DNA from: JALORV01 sp963780715
GTDB lineage: Bacteria; Pseudomonadota; Gammaproteobacteria; Burkholderiales; Burkholderiaceae_F
Direction of reading: 5' to 3'
Length of the DNA: 64,000 nt
NCBI GenBank assembly: GCA_963780715.1
Contig: CAWADK010000020.1
Span: 87,075 to 151,074, forward strand
Shown here: positions 42,127 through 49,819 of the stretch, piece after piece
Numbering within the stretch: the first letter of the stretch is position 1
Layout: every line of letters begins with the position of its first letter
Program-made: the position numbers and the translations under genes
The notes under the pieces: model-generated
The model's input: only the letters and a program-made list of their open reading frames with translations
Databases searched by the model: none
What the model was told of the DNA's origin: nothing

Positions 42127-42819
42127 CTAGGTCACGGAGCCTGCCAGCGTGCGCAGGGCGCCGCTGTCGACGATGCGAATGCGCTCGCGTGCAAGTTCGA
42201 TCCACCCGTCGCGCTCGAACCGGCGCAGCAGCCGCGTGACGATTTCGCGCACCGTTCCGAGCTCGTCGGCCAGCGCCTGGTGGGTTACCGGAAAGTCCGG
42301 CCCGCGCCCCAGCAGGGTTGCCGCCAGCCGCTGGTCGAGTCGCCTAAAGGCGATCGCGTCGATCAGTCCGGCAAGGTCGGCCATCCTGTCCGCGAACATG
42401 CCCATGACGAAGCTGCGAAACGACGGGGTCGCGAGCCAGCGCTCGAACACGGCGGGTGGGATCAAGATGAGTCTCGTCGGCCGGGTCGCGATCGCGGTCG
42501 CGGCCATCGGCTGGCTGCGAAACAGGCTGGCCGACGAGGCGAGACACAGCTCGCCGGGCACCACGCGGTAGAGCTCCAGCTGACGACCCTCGGGTGAGCT
42601 GCGGAAGACCTTGACCTCGCCCTCGAGCAGCAAGGGGAAGCCGGCGCACTGCGAGGCTTCGCTGAAGAGGACCGTGCCCGCCGGCACGTCGACTGTCGTC
42701 GCGGACGAGGGGGCCACGGCATCGAGCTCGAGTTCGGTGAGTTCCGGGTAGAGCCGCTTCAGTTCGCGTGCGAAGGAGTCAGGCATCGGGTAGCTGTAGG
42801 AGCCGAGGGCTGGCGTCAT
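42127..42819 (-). CDS. Crp/Fnr-family transcriptional regulator
   Basis: 230 residues from the ATG at 42819 (an ATG eleven codons later is an alternative). N-terminal cNMP-like beta-roll: VPAGTVLFSEASQCAGFPLL, LEGEVKVFRSSPEGRQLELY, VVPGELCLASSASLFRSQPM. C-terminal winged helix-turn-helix: PVTHQALADELGTVREIVTR with recognition helix VREIVTRLLRRFERDGWIEL. The N-terminal Cys cluster of oxygen-sensing FNR is absent, so the signal is unknown. The start lies inside a 23-bp tandem repeat. Candidate to bind the TTG-type dyads seen at the V-ATPase and hox promoters, untested. Confidence 0.92.
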   Translation of the reverse strand: MTPALGSYSYPMPDSFARELKRLYPELTELELDAVAPSSATTVDVPAGTVLFSEASQCAGFPLLLEGEVKVFRSSPEGRQLELYRVVPGELCLASSASLFRSQPMAATAIATRPTRLILIPPAVFERWLATPSFRSFVMGMFADRMADLAGLIDAIAFRRLDQRLAATLLGRGPDFPVTHQALADELGTVREIVTRLLRRFERDGWIELARERIRIVDSGALRTLAGSVT

Positions 42820-42860
42820 CGTAGTGGATGCCACACAGTCATCGTAGTGGACGCCACACA
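42815..42860. repeat. 23-bp tandem duplication across the start of the Crp/Fnr gene, creating an upstream micro-ORF
   Basis: Two head-to-tail 23-bp copies (42815-42837 and 42838-42860) differ only at 42829/42852. On the minus strand each copy ends with ATGA. The distal ATG (42842-42840) opens an 8-codon ORF whose TGA overlaps the ATG of the regulator at 42819. This could couple or reduce translation of the regulator, or be a neutral duplication. Confidence 0.8.
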
Positions 42861-43003
42861 CAGAGACAGCTGCGGAGTCTGCCGTCTACAACGCGCGGAG
42901 CTGGGCTGTGCATCGACCTCGCAGGATGCCGACCGTGCCCGAACGACGGCAATGGTTCCAGCAGGGCAGGACTTCGGGCTTGACTGCGGCGCCGGCCGCG
43001 ATG

Positions 43004-43651
43004 TCACAAGGCGAATGGACTCTGGCGCTCGAGTGCGGCCACGCTGACGCCCAGCTCGCGCGACCGCAGCGTCAGCCGGTTGATACGGGCCTGCAACTCG
43101 GTCCGTTCTTCCGTGAGCCGCACCAGTTCCTGCGCCAGGAAGACGCGGCGACTGGTCGGAACGTCCGGCAGTACCAGCTCGACCGCAATGGCTTGAACCG
43201 CGGCGTCGGACTGTGCGAGGCCGTCGCGGGCCCGCCGCAGGCGCACCTGGGTGTCGCGCAATTCAGCGCGGGCATCATGGATCTCGCGGCCGTAGCGGTA
43301 CCCTTCGACGAAGGCGGGCTCCGACGCCGCGGAGCACACGTTGGCGTAGGACCAGCCATTGAGGCCGACGCGAAATCCGTTCCTTGGCTGGCAGAACTCC
43401 ACCAACCCGCGTTCGCGGCCTTCGGTGTACGCGGCAAGGTTCGGCGTTACCTGGAACTTTGCGCAGGCGACGCGGTGAACGCCGATCCGGTCAGCAGGAA
43501 ACCCGTGCAGACCGTCTTCGTACCCGATCATGTGCCAGTCGGCGATCAGGCATTCGTTCTTGCTCAGGCCAGACGAACAGCCGCCAGTCAGGACGATCGC
43601 AAGCAAGGCGGCCGCTCGCGCCAGGGTCGACTTGCGGAAGAGTGAGGTCAT
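43004..43651 (-). CDS. DUF2799 lipoprotein
   Basis: 215 residues. Lipoprotein signal: MTSLFRKSTLARAAALLAIV with lipobox LTGGC at about residue 25. The DUF2799 pattern follows: LSKNECLIADWHMIGYEDGL, GVHRVACAKFQVTPNLAAYT, REGLVEFCQPRNGFRVGLNG and EPAFVEGYRYGREIHDARAE. A C-terminal coiled coil (QELVRLTEERTELQARINRL) ends the protein. Function unknown; such proteins sit in the outer or inner membrane facing the periplasm. Confidence 0.88.
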   Translation of the reverse strand: MTSLFRKSTLARAAALLAIVLTGGCSSGLSKNECLIADWHMIGYEDGLHGFPADRIGVHRVACAKFQVTPNLAAYTEGRERGLVEFCQPRNGFRVGLNGWSYANVCSAASEPAFVEGYRYGREIHDARAELRDTQVRLRRARDGLAQSDAAVQAIAVELVLPDVPTSRRVFLAQELVRLTEERTELQARINRLTLRSRELGVSVAALERQSPFAL

Positions 43652-44175
43652 GATGCTGTCGATTCTGGCCACCTGCAGCCGCAAGTGAAGCGGCAAAATG
43701 CCACGGGAAGGCGGGCGATCCGGGCGCGTTGAGCGGCACCCAGCCACATCGGCACGCGGCAGCAGGGCTTCATCGGACGACTGCCGACTCGGACTGCGCC
43801 GCATGAGTCGCGGACGAATCCGATCCGGCATCCACCTGAGTGGCGAAGGCCATGGAAGCGACTGAATCCGCGCACCCCGTCGACACTGGGGCGCTCGGTG
43901 CTGCGCTGCCTGTGGAGCTAATGCAGTCGTTCGGGCTTTGGGTACATCAGGCGAGTCGAACGCACCCGCGGCGGGGTGCCGGTCAGCGTGGTTTCATATA
44001 CTGCAAGGGCTCGCAGTGTCCGCGTTTCAAGCCGCGCCGCGCAGCGAGCGGCTGACAGCAGCGGGAACCGGTTAACGAAAGTGCACTTCCGGACACGTCC
44101 AAGATGTCTCTCGATACAACACGTTGATCGTCATAGGCCATCTTTGGTAGTCACCCGCAATCCCCGAGATACACC
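43652..44175. other. Intergenic region ahead of the cassette-like gene array
   Basis: 524 bases without a supportable gene; one open frame (43840-44055) lacks any recognisable sequence. The DNA becomes less GC-rich toward 44175, marking the left edge of the atypical region. No integrase gene and no clear attI-like site were found. A GGTTAAC at about 44068 and GTTGATC at about 44127 only loosely resemble integron core sites. Confidence 0.45.
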
Positions 44176-44823
44176 ATGTCCAAGCTTCGTGTCGAAAGTT
44201 TCACCATCTCACTCGACGGCTTCGGCGCTGGCCCAGACCAAGACATCAACAACCCGCTCGGCGTGGGCGGCAACTTGCTACATGGCTGGGCTTTGTCCAC
44301 ACGAACTTTTCAGAAGCACTTGTTCGGTAACGATGGCGGAGCAGCGGGCATTGATGACGACTTTGCCGCTCGAGGCTTTCAGAACATCGGGGCCTGGATT
44401 CTCGGCAGGAACATGTTCGGGCCGGTTCGCGGACCCTGGCCAGATGAGAGCTGGCGGGGTTGGTGGGGCGAAAATCCTGTCTATCACGTCCCGGTGTTCG
44501 TGCTGACCCACTACGCACGCGCACCGCTGGTCATGGAAGGAGGAACGACCTTCCACTTCGTTACGGAAGGCATTGCCGCCGCCCTGGCGCAAGCGCGCGA
44601 AGCGGCCAAAGGCAAGGATGTTCGTCTTGGTGGCGGCGTAAACGTCATTCAACAGTATCTTCGCCAGCGCCTGATCGACGAGTTGCACATCGCCATTGCG
44701 CCGGTCCTGCTTGGCGCTGGTGAAAGACTCTTTGAAGGAATTAACCTTCCTGCCTTGGGCTACGCCTGCACCAGGCACGAAAGCTCGCCACTTGCCACGC
44801 ACGTGGTTCTTACTCGGCAGTGA
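44176..44823 (+). CDS. Dihydrofolate reductase-like (RibD C-terminal domain) protein
   Basis: 215 residues. It opens MSKLRVESFTISLDGFGAGP and carries GAWILGRNMFGPVRGPW, VPVFVLTHYARAPLVMEGGT, FVTEGIAAALAQAREAAKGK, VRLGGGVNVIQQYLRQRLID and ELHIAIAPVLLGAGERLFEG, the DHFR/RibD-C fold with its NADPH loop. Relatives are called dihydrofolate reductase family protein but many are not antifolate targets; the substrate is unknown. First of five same-strand single-gene units with palindromic spacers (see the cassette finding). Base composition is lower in GC than the flanks. Confidence 0.93.
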   Translation: MSKLRVESFTISLDGFGAGPDQDINNPLGVGGNLLHGWALSTRTFQKHLFGNDGGAAGIDDDFAARGFQNIGAWILGRNMFGPVRGPWPDESWRGWWGENPVYHVPVFVLTHYARAPLVMEGGTTFHFVTEGIAAALAQAREAAKGKDVRLGGGVNVIQQYLRQRLIDELHIAIAPVLLGAGERLFEGINLPALGYACTRHESSPLATHVVLTRQ

Positions 44824-44913
44824 CCACGGTGACCCTGATCCTTACGCGCGAGCCGACCCGCTCCGGCAACCGACTCATCTCAAACTTCAGGCCACGCGGA
44901 ACGACGACCAATC

Positions 44914-45330
44914 ATGCGCCTTGAGAGCTTTGACTCGCTGGAGGAGAAAGTCCTTCAATCCATCGACGACGGGCTCGAGAAGCACAACTTCGCGGCCGCC
45001 CCGCTGCAGGACGTCAGACCTCTGGCAACTGTGGCTAGAGGCGAGGACGAAGCTCCGATCGGTGGAGCCGTCGGACGCACTTGGGGAAAGTGCTGCGAAC
45101 TGCTTCAACTGTGGGTTGATGAAGCGCACCGCGGCAAAGGTATCGGCTCGGCGCTACTGCATGAGTTCGAAGCGCAGGGAAGAAGTCGCGGATGCAGCAC
45201 CTTCTACCTCACGACACTGAGCTACCAGGCGCCTGAGTTCTACCGCAGGCATGGCTACGAGACACTTGCGTCTATCGACGGCTACCCTGAGGGTATCGTC
45301 AAGTACCTCATGCTGCGCAAGGAGGCCTGA
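44914..45330 (+). CDS. GNAT family N-acetyltransferase
   Basis: 138 residues. The acetyl-CoA binding core is LWVDEAHRGKGIGSALLHEF (motif A, RGKGIG) near residues 68-87, then FYLTTLSYQAPEFYRRHGYE, the C-terminal part typical of GNATs. Upstream GGAVGRTWGKCCELLQLWVD forms the central strand. Substrate unknown. It is the second unit of the cassette-like array: its stop codon lies inside GGCCTGAC, which pairs with TTAGGCCTC 68 bases further on. No own promoter is apparent. Confidence 0.93.
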   Translation: MRLESFDSLEEKVLQSIDDGLEKHNFAAAPLQDVRPLATVARGEDEAPIGGAVGRTWGKCCELLQLWVDEAHRGKGIGSALLHEFEAQGRSRGCSTFYLTTLSYQAPEFYRRHGYETLASIDGYPEGIVKYLMLRKEA

Positions 45331-45406
45331 CTCCTCGTTGCCCCCAGGCCTGCCGCGCCGGGCGTCGCCCGCTTCCTCAGGCGGGTGAACTCAAACCTTA
45401 GGCCTC
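45322..45406. repeat. attC-like imperfect palindrome between GNAT and kinase-like genes
   Basis: Outer arms GAGGCCTGA (45322-45330) and TTAGGCCTC (45398-45406) pair over nine bases with one G-T. An inner hairpin CGGGC/GCCCG lies near 45358-45370, and TGAACTCAAA precedes the right arm. Layout (short outer arms, mismatched shoulders, central hairpin, about 85 bases, overlapping a stop codon) is that of an integron attC site. The right core reads CTTAGGC rather than the required GTTRRRY, so it is diverged. Confidence 0.4.
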
Positions 45407-45413
45407 AGAGTCC

Positions 45414-45956
45414 ATGCGCATCGCCATTGTCGGCAACTCCGGCTCCGGAAAGTCCACGCTTGCCGCAGCGCTCGCCGCCGCAGGCGGAACTCCTTGCCTC
45501 GATCTGGACACCGTGGCCTGGGAGCCGGGTCTATCAGCGGTTCCGCGCAACGACGAGCTCGCGCGTGCAGATGTCCGTGTCTTCTGTCACAGTAGCCCGC
45601 ATTGGGTTGTCGAGGGCTGCTACGCGACGCTCATCGAAGCCGCGCTCGAGTTCACGCCGACGCTTCTCTTTCTGAACCCGGGGCTGGAGGCCTGTCAGGC
45701 AAACTGCCGCTCCCGGCCATGGGAACCTCACAAGTACGCGTCGCGGCAGGAACAGGACGCCAACCTGCAGTTCCTCCTGTCCTGGGTTGCCGACTACTAC
45801 ACCCGAACCGGCCCGCTATCGCTTGCCGCTCACGCAAGCTGCTACCAGTCCTATGCTGGTCCCAAGCGCGAGCTCCAGTCGCTGCCCGATCTCCGCAGTC
45901 TTGATCCCGAGCTGCTGGCCTGGGTGCGCGGAGGCCTGACCTCTCGCTCAGGCTGA
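45414..45956 (+). CDS. P-loop kinase-like ATPase (adenylate/shikimate kinase-like, AAA_18 type)
   Basis: 180 residues. It starts MRIAIVGNSGSGKSTLAAAL with Walker A GNSGSGKST at 7-15, has CLDLDTVAWEPGLSAVPRND (an acidic D-x-D segment used for substrate), HWVVEGCYATLIEAALEFTP (Walker B-like) and a C-terminal Arg/Tyr-rich lid region. The pattern is that of small P-loop kinases such as those annotated as adenylate kinase or topology-modulation proteins (FlaR-like). Phosphate acceptor unknown. Third unit of the cassette-like array. Confidence 0.9.
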   Translation: MRIAIVGNSGSGKSTLAAALAAAGGTPCLDLDTVAWEPGLSAVPRNDELARADVRVFCHSSPHWVVEGCYATLIEAALEFTPTLLFLNPGLEACQANCRSRPWEPHKYASRQEQDANLQFLLSWVADYYTRTGPLSLAAHASCYQSYAGPKRELQSLPDLRSLDPELLAWVRGGLTSRSG

Positions 45957-46121
45957 CCCGCAACGGCATGCGTCGCTTGGTGGCTCCCGGTCACCGTTGC
46001 CTCCTTCTTTCGACGTCCGAGTGGGCATGCCTCCAGCAGCGGCTGAATTCAAGCGCCACGCGCCAGGAAGCAGTTGCGTGCGAACATCTAGAGCCGTTCC
46101 ATCACTTTCCAGGAGGTCGCT

Positions 46122-46502
46122 TTGATTGGCTACATAACACTCGGCACCAATGATCTTGAACGTGCCAGGACGTTCTACGATGCTCTGCTCTCCGAGATGG
46201 GCGTCAAGAGACTGATGGAGTTCGGTGACCGTGGCTATGGCTGGGCAGCCAGCCTCGATAAGCCGATGCTCTGCATCTTCAAGCCCTACGACGGCCGGCC
46301 AGCGTCCGTCGGCAACGGTGTGATGGTAGGTATCGCCGCAGATTCGCGTGAGACCGTGGACAGAATTCACAGGAAGGCTCTGGAGCTCGGAGGTGCTGAC
46401 GAAGGCAAGCCTGGCCTGCGGGCGATCGGCGGCGACGGGTTCTACGCGGCTTACTTCCGTGACCTGGACGGCAACAAGCTCGATGTCTTTTGCTACGGCT
46501 GA
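46122..46502 (+). CDS. VOC (glyoxalase/bleomycin resistance fold) family protein
   Basis: 126 residues with two beta-alpha-beta-beta-beta modules: YITLGTNDLERARTFYDALL at the start and ETVDRIHRKALELGGADEGK, FYAAYFRDLDGNKLDVFCYG at the end. The last part has the metal-site pattern AYFRDLDGNKLDVF, common in glyoxalase-like proteins. The start is a TTG at 46122 with a very strong AGGAGG at 46111-46116. Ligand or substrate unknown. Fourth unit of the cassette-like array. Confidence 0.92.
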   Translation: MIGYITLGTNDLERARTFYDALLSEMGVKRLMEFGDRGYGWAASLDKPMLCIFKPYDGRPASVGNGVMVGIAADSRETVDRIHRKALELGGADEGKPGLRAIGGDGFYAAYFRDLDGNKLDVFCYG

Positions 46503-46511
46503 GTACAAACG

Positions 46512-46590
46512 GCGGCCTGACAATTCATCGACGCCGATGCCGCCTTACGGTGCGGCATGGTTCGGACTTCTGGAACGTTGACCGGGGTAG
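46512..46590. repeat. attC-like palindrome between VOC and SMR exporter genes
   Basis: Starts GGCGGCCTGACAATTCATCG eight bases after the VOC stop, a sequence very like the left end of many attC sites (GCCTAACAATTCATTCAAG type). The centre is a strong hairpin, ATGCCGC (46537-46543) with GCGGCAT (46552-46558), extended by CCGA/TCGG. The right end is AACGTTGACC (46574-46583), with a GTT core. Arms R are not well paired, so it is at best a diverged site. Confidence 0.4.
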
Positions 46591-46651
46591 GTACGACCTC
46601 ACGTCTTCAATGTCGATCGGAGACGATCCGGCGACTCTGAAAGGAACACAG

Positions 46652-46972
46652 ATGGCTTGGGTCATTCTGATTGCTGCGGGACTGTTCGAGGTCGGCTGGG
46701 CCATCGGATTGAAGTACACCGAGGGCTTCACACGCCCATGGCCCACCACCTGGACTGTGATGGCAATGGTCATCAGTCTCTGGCTCCTTGGCATTGCTAT
46801 GAAGACGCTTCCCGTGGGTACCGCCTACAGTGTGTGGGTTGGGGTGGGAGCGGTTGGCACGGTGATTCTCGGAATCGTGCTCCTCGGCGAGCCGGTAAAC
46901 GCGGCTCGGATCATCAGCGTTGCGCTCATCGTCGCTGGCATCGTTGGTCTCAAGCTTTCAACGCCGGTCTGA
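46652..46972 (+). CDS. sugE: Small multidrug resistance (SMR) transporter, SugE/Gdx-like
   Basis: 106 residues in four membrane helices, the SMR size. MAWVILIAAGLFEVGWAIGL holds the essential Glu13 of SMR proteins in the LFEVGWA setting characteristic of SugE/Gdx guanidinium exporters, followed by KYTEGFTRPWPTTWTVMAMV, LPVGTAYSVWVGVGAVGTVI and GEPVNAARIISVALIVAGIV. Gdx members export guanidinium and some quaternary ammonium compounds. The ATG at 46652 is preceded by AAAGGAAC. Fifth unit of the cassette-like array; it converges on the DASS transporter gene. Confidence 0.95.
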   Translation: MAWVILIAAGLFEVGWAIGLKYTEGFTRPWPTTWTVMAMVISLWLLGIAMKTLPVGTAYSVWVGVGAVGTVILGIVLLGEPVNAARIISVALIVAGIVGLKLSTPV

Positions 46973-47092
46973 CGGTCCGTTGCAGCAGACGCCCCACCCA
47001 ACGGGAACGTCAGTCGGCTGTGTTCGTGATGCGAACCGTGATCAATCCGCACCACGTCGGTTGCTCCACGCTCTGAGTTCAGAGCCCGAAAT

Positions 47093-47122
47093 GAAAACGC
47101 CGACCCGCAGGCCGGCGTTTTC
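47093..47122. terminator. Bidirectional intrinsic terminator
   Basis: Perfect stem GAAAACGCCG (47093-47102) and CGGCGTTTTC (47113-47122) with a 10-base loop. The A-rich and T-rich ends serve both strands: the SMR exporter on plus and the DASS transporter on minus. It marks the right end of the cassette-like array. Confidence 0.88.
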
Positions 47123-47139
47123 GCTTTGCGACCAGCAGC

Positions 47140-48663
47140 CTAGCGGATCATCGCGATCCAGGGCAGGCCGATGACCAGCAGCACGACGAAGAAGATCACA
47201 CCGAAGATGGCACCGAGTCGCCAGTAATCCTTCGACGGGATGTAGCCGCTGCCGTAGTACACCGGGCTGGGGCCTGTCGCATACGGGGTCAGGATTCCCA
47301 TGATGCCGAGCGTCAGCGCCAGCAGCAGCGCGAACGTTTCCATCGGCATCTCGGGGATGCCCAGCCCGACCGCCAGCATGACCGGCAGCATCGCGGTCAC
47401 GTGCGCGGTGATGCTCGCGAACAGGTAATGCGTGAAGAAGAACACCGCGACAAGCACCAGCATCGCCACGGTCGGCGAGACGCCGGTCATCTGCGCGCCG
47501 ATCGTCTCTGCGAACCACTTCACGAAGCCGACGCGGGCCAGGCCATCGGCGAGTGCCACCAGCGTGGCGAACCACACCAGTGTGTTCCAGGCCGACTTGT
47601 TGGCAAGGATGTCGTCCCACGAGACAACGCGGCCAATCACCATCAGAGCGATGACGGCAATGGCGACGGTCGTCGCGTTGATGAAGTCGCCGCCGAAGAT
47701 CCACAGCGCGAGTGCCAGCAGCACCAGCGCGGCGAGCCCCATTTCGCGCTTCGTCAGGCCGCCCATTTTCTTCAGTTCGCCCGCGGCCCAGGTCGGCACC
47801 TCGTCGCCGCTCTTGACGGTCGGCGGATAGAGCACGTAGGTGAGCAGAGGAATCGCCAGCAGCAGCAGGATTCCGACTGGCGCGAAGGCCATGAACCACT
47901 CGGTCCAGCTGAACGAGACCTTGGCGGTCTTGTTGATCAGCTCGATTGCCAGCAGGTTGGGGGCGAGGGCGGTGATGAACATCGAGCTCGTCACGCAGGT
48001 CACCGCGATCGCGGTCCACATCAGGTAACCGCCGATGCGGCGCGACGACGGATCATTGGGCTTGCTGTCATAGAGCGCCGGGAGGTTGCGGATCACCGGG
48101 TACACCGTGCCGCCGCTGCGCGCCGTATTGGACGGCGTGAACGGTGCGAGCAGCAGGTCTGCAAATGCCACCGCATAGCCGAGTGTCAGCGTGCGGCGTC
48201 CCATCACCTTGACCAGGCCGAGCGAGATCCGGCGCCCGAGGCCGGTCTTCTCGTAGCCGAGCGCAAACATGAACGCAGCGAAGATGAGCCAGACGGTCGA
48301 ATTCGAGAAGCCTGACAGTGCCCAGGTCAGCCCGGCGTTGGCCGGCTTGAAGCCCGCTTTCGCGAGGTCGGCCGGGCCGAACAACACATAGGGAGCGAGC
48401 ACCGTGACGAGTGCGACGCCGATCAGGCCGATCGCCGCGCCAGGCAGTGGCTCGAGCACGAGGCCGACGATGACACCGGTGAAGATCGCGAAGAAGTACC
48501 AGGCGTGCTGTGCCAGGCCCTCAGGCGGCGGGAAGGCGGCGACGATCAGTGCGACCAGGATCGGTGCCAGCGCCTTCCAGGGAAAGGCATGCCCGCCCTT
48601 TTTGGCGGCGGATGCCGTTGGTGCAGAGACCGGCAGGCTGCCGGGGTTGACCGCGGTTGTCAT
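47140..48663 (-). CDS. DASS family (SLC13-like) anion:Na+ symporter
   Basis: 507 residues, about 12-14 membrane segments. Family motifs: LLAPFTPSNTARSGGTVYPV (the SNT motif of the first hairpin), FITALAPNLLAIELINKTAK, ATLVALADGLARVGFVKWFA and GILTPYATGPSPVYYGSGYI (second conserved motif). It resembles the CitT/TtdT/SodiT group of di- and tricarboxylate or sulfate carriers; the ion cannot be fixed by eye. Start ATG 48663 is preceded by GGAGGAAACC. An upstream open extension lacks family sequence. Confidence 0.92.
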   Translation of the reverse strand: MTTAVNPGSLPVSAPTASAAKKGGHAFPWKALAPILVALIVAAFPPPEGLAQHAWYFFAIFTGVIVGLVLEPLPGAAIGLIGVALVTVLAPYVLFGPADLAKAGFKPANAGLTWALSGFSNSTVWLIFAAFMFALGYEKTGLGRRISLGLVKVMGRRTLTLGYAVAFADLLLAPFTPSNTARSGGTVYPVIRNLPALYDSKPNDPSSRRIGGYLMWTAIAVTCVTSSMFITALAPNLLAIELINKTAKVSFSWTEWFMAFAPVGILLLLAIPLLTYVLYPPTVKSGDEVPTWAAGELKKMGGLTKREMGLAALVLLALALWIFGGDFINATTVAIAVIALMVIGRVVSWDDILANKSAWNTLVWFATLVALADGLARVGFVKWFAETIGAQMTGVSPTVAMLVLVAVFFFTHYLFASITAHVTAMLPVMLAVGLGIPEMPMETFALLLALTLGIMGILTPYATGPSPVYYGSGYIPSKDYWRLGAIFGVIFFVVLLVIGLPWIAMIR

Positions 48664-48890
48664 GGTTTCCTCCGTTCCTCGTGGTCGGGTCGGTCCGGAA
48701 TTCCATAACGCGGTCGGCATTCCGGACCGGGTATGAAGCAATTGTCCGCGTGGCGACAATGGGCGACATGATGTTGCTCAAAGTGCGTACCGCAAGCCGA
48801 TCAGGTTTTGCGATGCGCTTGTTCGCGACGGGAGATGCGACGCGCTAGGATGGGTCGTCCAACACACGCGTCGAGTCGCGGCGTTTCACG

Positions 48891-49415
48891 ATGAGCACAA
48901 GAATTCCGGAAGCCGACATCACGCTGCGCGATGGACGATCGGTCCGCGTCCGCGCCATGGTGCCGACGGATGAGCGGGAACTCCTGCAGGCCTTCAGCCG
49001 CATGAGCGAAGACGCGCGCTACATGCGCTTCATGCGCGTCGTACGCGAGCCAAACCTGGAGCGGCTACGTAAGGTGCTTGCTTCGTTTCCGGAGGGCGGG
49101 ATCGGAATCGTGGCGACCGAGCCGGCGGAGGACGGCGTCGACATCGTGGGCAGTGCAATCGCGATCGTCGTCAACCCCACGACCTGTGAATTCGCGATCA
49201 GTGTCGCGTCGGCCTTTGGTGGAGCCGGACTAGCGAGCGCGCTGATGCGGGTACTGATCGACGCGGCTGCGGCGCGCGGACTGACCGAGATGGAGGGATT
49301 TGTGTTGGCGGAGAACCAGCCGATGCTGCGTCTGGCCAAGCGGCTCGGATTCAGCGTCGCGCCCGATCCGGAGGATCGCGCCGTTCGAATCTGTCGTCTG
49401 GCCCTGGGTGGCTAG
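48891..49415 (+). CDS. GNAT family N-acetyltransferase
   Basis: 174 residues. It begins MSTRIPEADITLRDGRSVRV, a common opening of the acetyltransferase domains found alone or fused to acyl-CoA synthetases (Pat-like). VRAMVPTDERELLQAFSRMS and ARYMRFMRVVREPNLERLRK match that subgroup, FGGAGLASALMRVLIDAAAA is motif A, and EMEGFVLAENQPMLRLAKRL the C-terminal part. Substrate unknown. It is divergent from the DASS transporter gene. Confidence 0.92.
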   Translation: MSTRIPEADITLRDGRSVRVRAMVPTDERELLQAFSRMSEDARYMRFMRVVREPNLERLRKVLASFPEGGIGIVATEPAEDGVDIVGSAIAIVVNPTTCEFAISVASAFGGAGLASALMRVLIDAAAARGLTEMEGFVLAENQPMLRLAKRLGFSVAPDPEDRAVRICRLALGG

Positions 49416-49492
49416 CTCTGCAGCGGGCCGGCGCGCCATCCAGGGGGCCGATGCCCGGCAGTTACCAAGTCAAGGATGCCCGGCCATCGCCC

Positions 49493-49738
49493 TTACATCG
49501 CCGTCGTACAGCGCAACGTGCGCTCCTTCCAGTACATCCCGTTGAGTCGCTCGGCCAGGCGCTCCACCGAACCGAGCTCGCCGCCCTTGAAGGTCATGAA
49601 CGCCACCGGCCGCGAGCCGTCGCCTTCCTCCCGGTTAAGGGTGACGCATTCGAGATCGGGCGAGTACTTCTTGGCCAGCGCACGCAACTCGTCGTCGGTG
49701 GCTTCTTTCGGGACATTCTGGAGCCAAAGCGTGGACAT
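49493..49738 (-). CDS. RNA-recognition-motif-like small protein
   Basis: 81 residues starting MSTLWLQNVPKEATDDELRA, the RNP2-like strand and helix of an RRM, followed by PDLECVTLNREEGDGSRPVA and FMTFKGGELGSVERLAERLN (RNP1-like VAFMTF), ending MYWKERTLRCTTAM. Bacterial single-RRM proteins bind RNA and are often cold-related; no direct evidence here. A ribosome site CAGGAGGAAACC precedes the ATG. Confidence 0.85.
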   Translation of the reverse strand: MSTLWLQNVPKEATDDELRALAKKYSPDLECVTLNREEGDGSRPVAFMTFKGGELGSVERLAERLNGMYWKERTLRCTTAM

Positions 49739-49819
49739 GGTTTCCTCCTGCTTGGATGGTGAATTCGTAAGGGCGCGGCGTCAGCCATTTGCCTCGGCGG
49801 GGAGCGCTGGCACCGCTGC

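Noticed and set aside
43652..44175. Integron integrase or attI site beside the cassette-like array
   Set aside because: No tyrosine-recombinase frame exists here and no sequence fits attI convincingly.
46585..46632. Guanidine-II (mini-ykkC) riboswitch ahead of the SMR exporter
   Set aside because: Two small hairpins with ACGA in the loop (46589-46599 and 46618-46630) recall it, but each has an extra loop base, the GG-ACGR-CC closing pairs are not met, and a GATCG-GAGA-CGATC fold competes. Kept only as a weak possibility.
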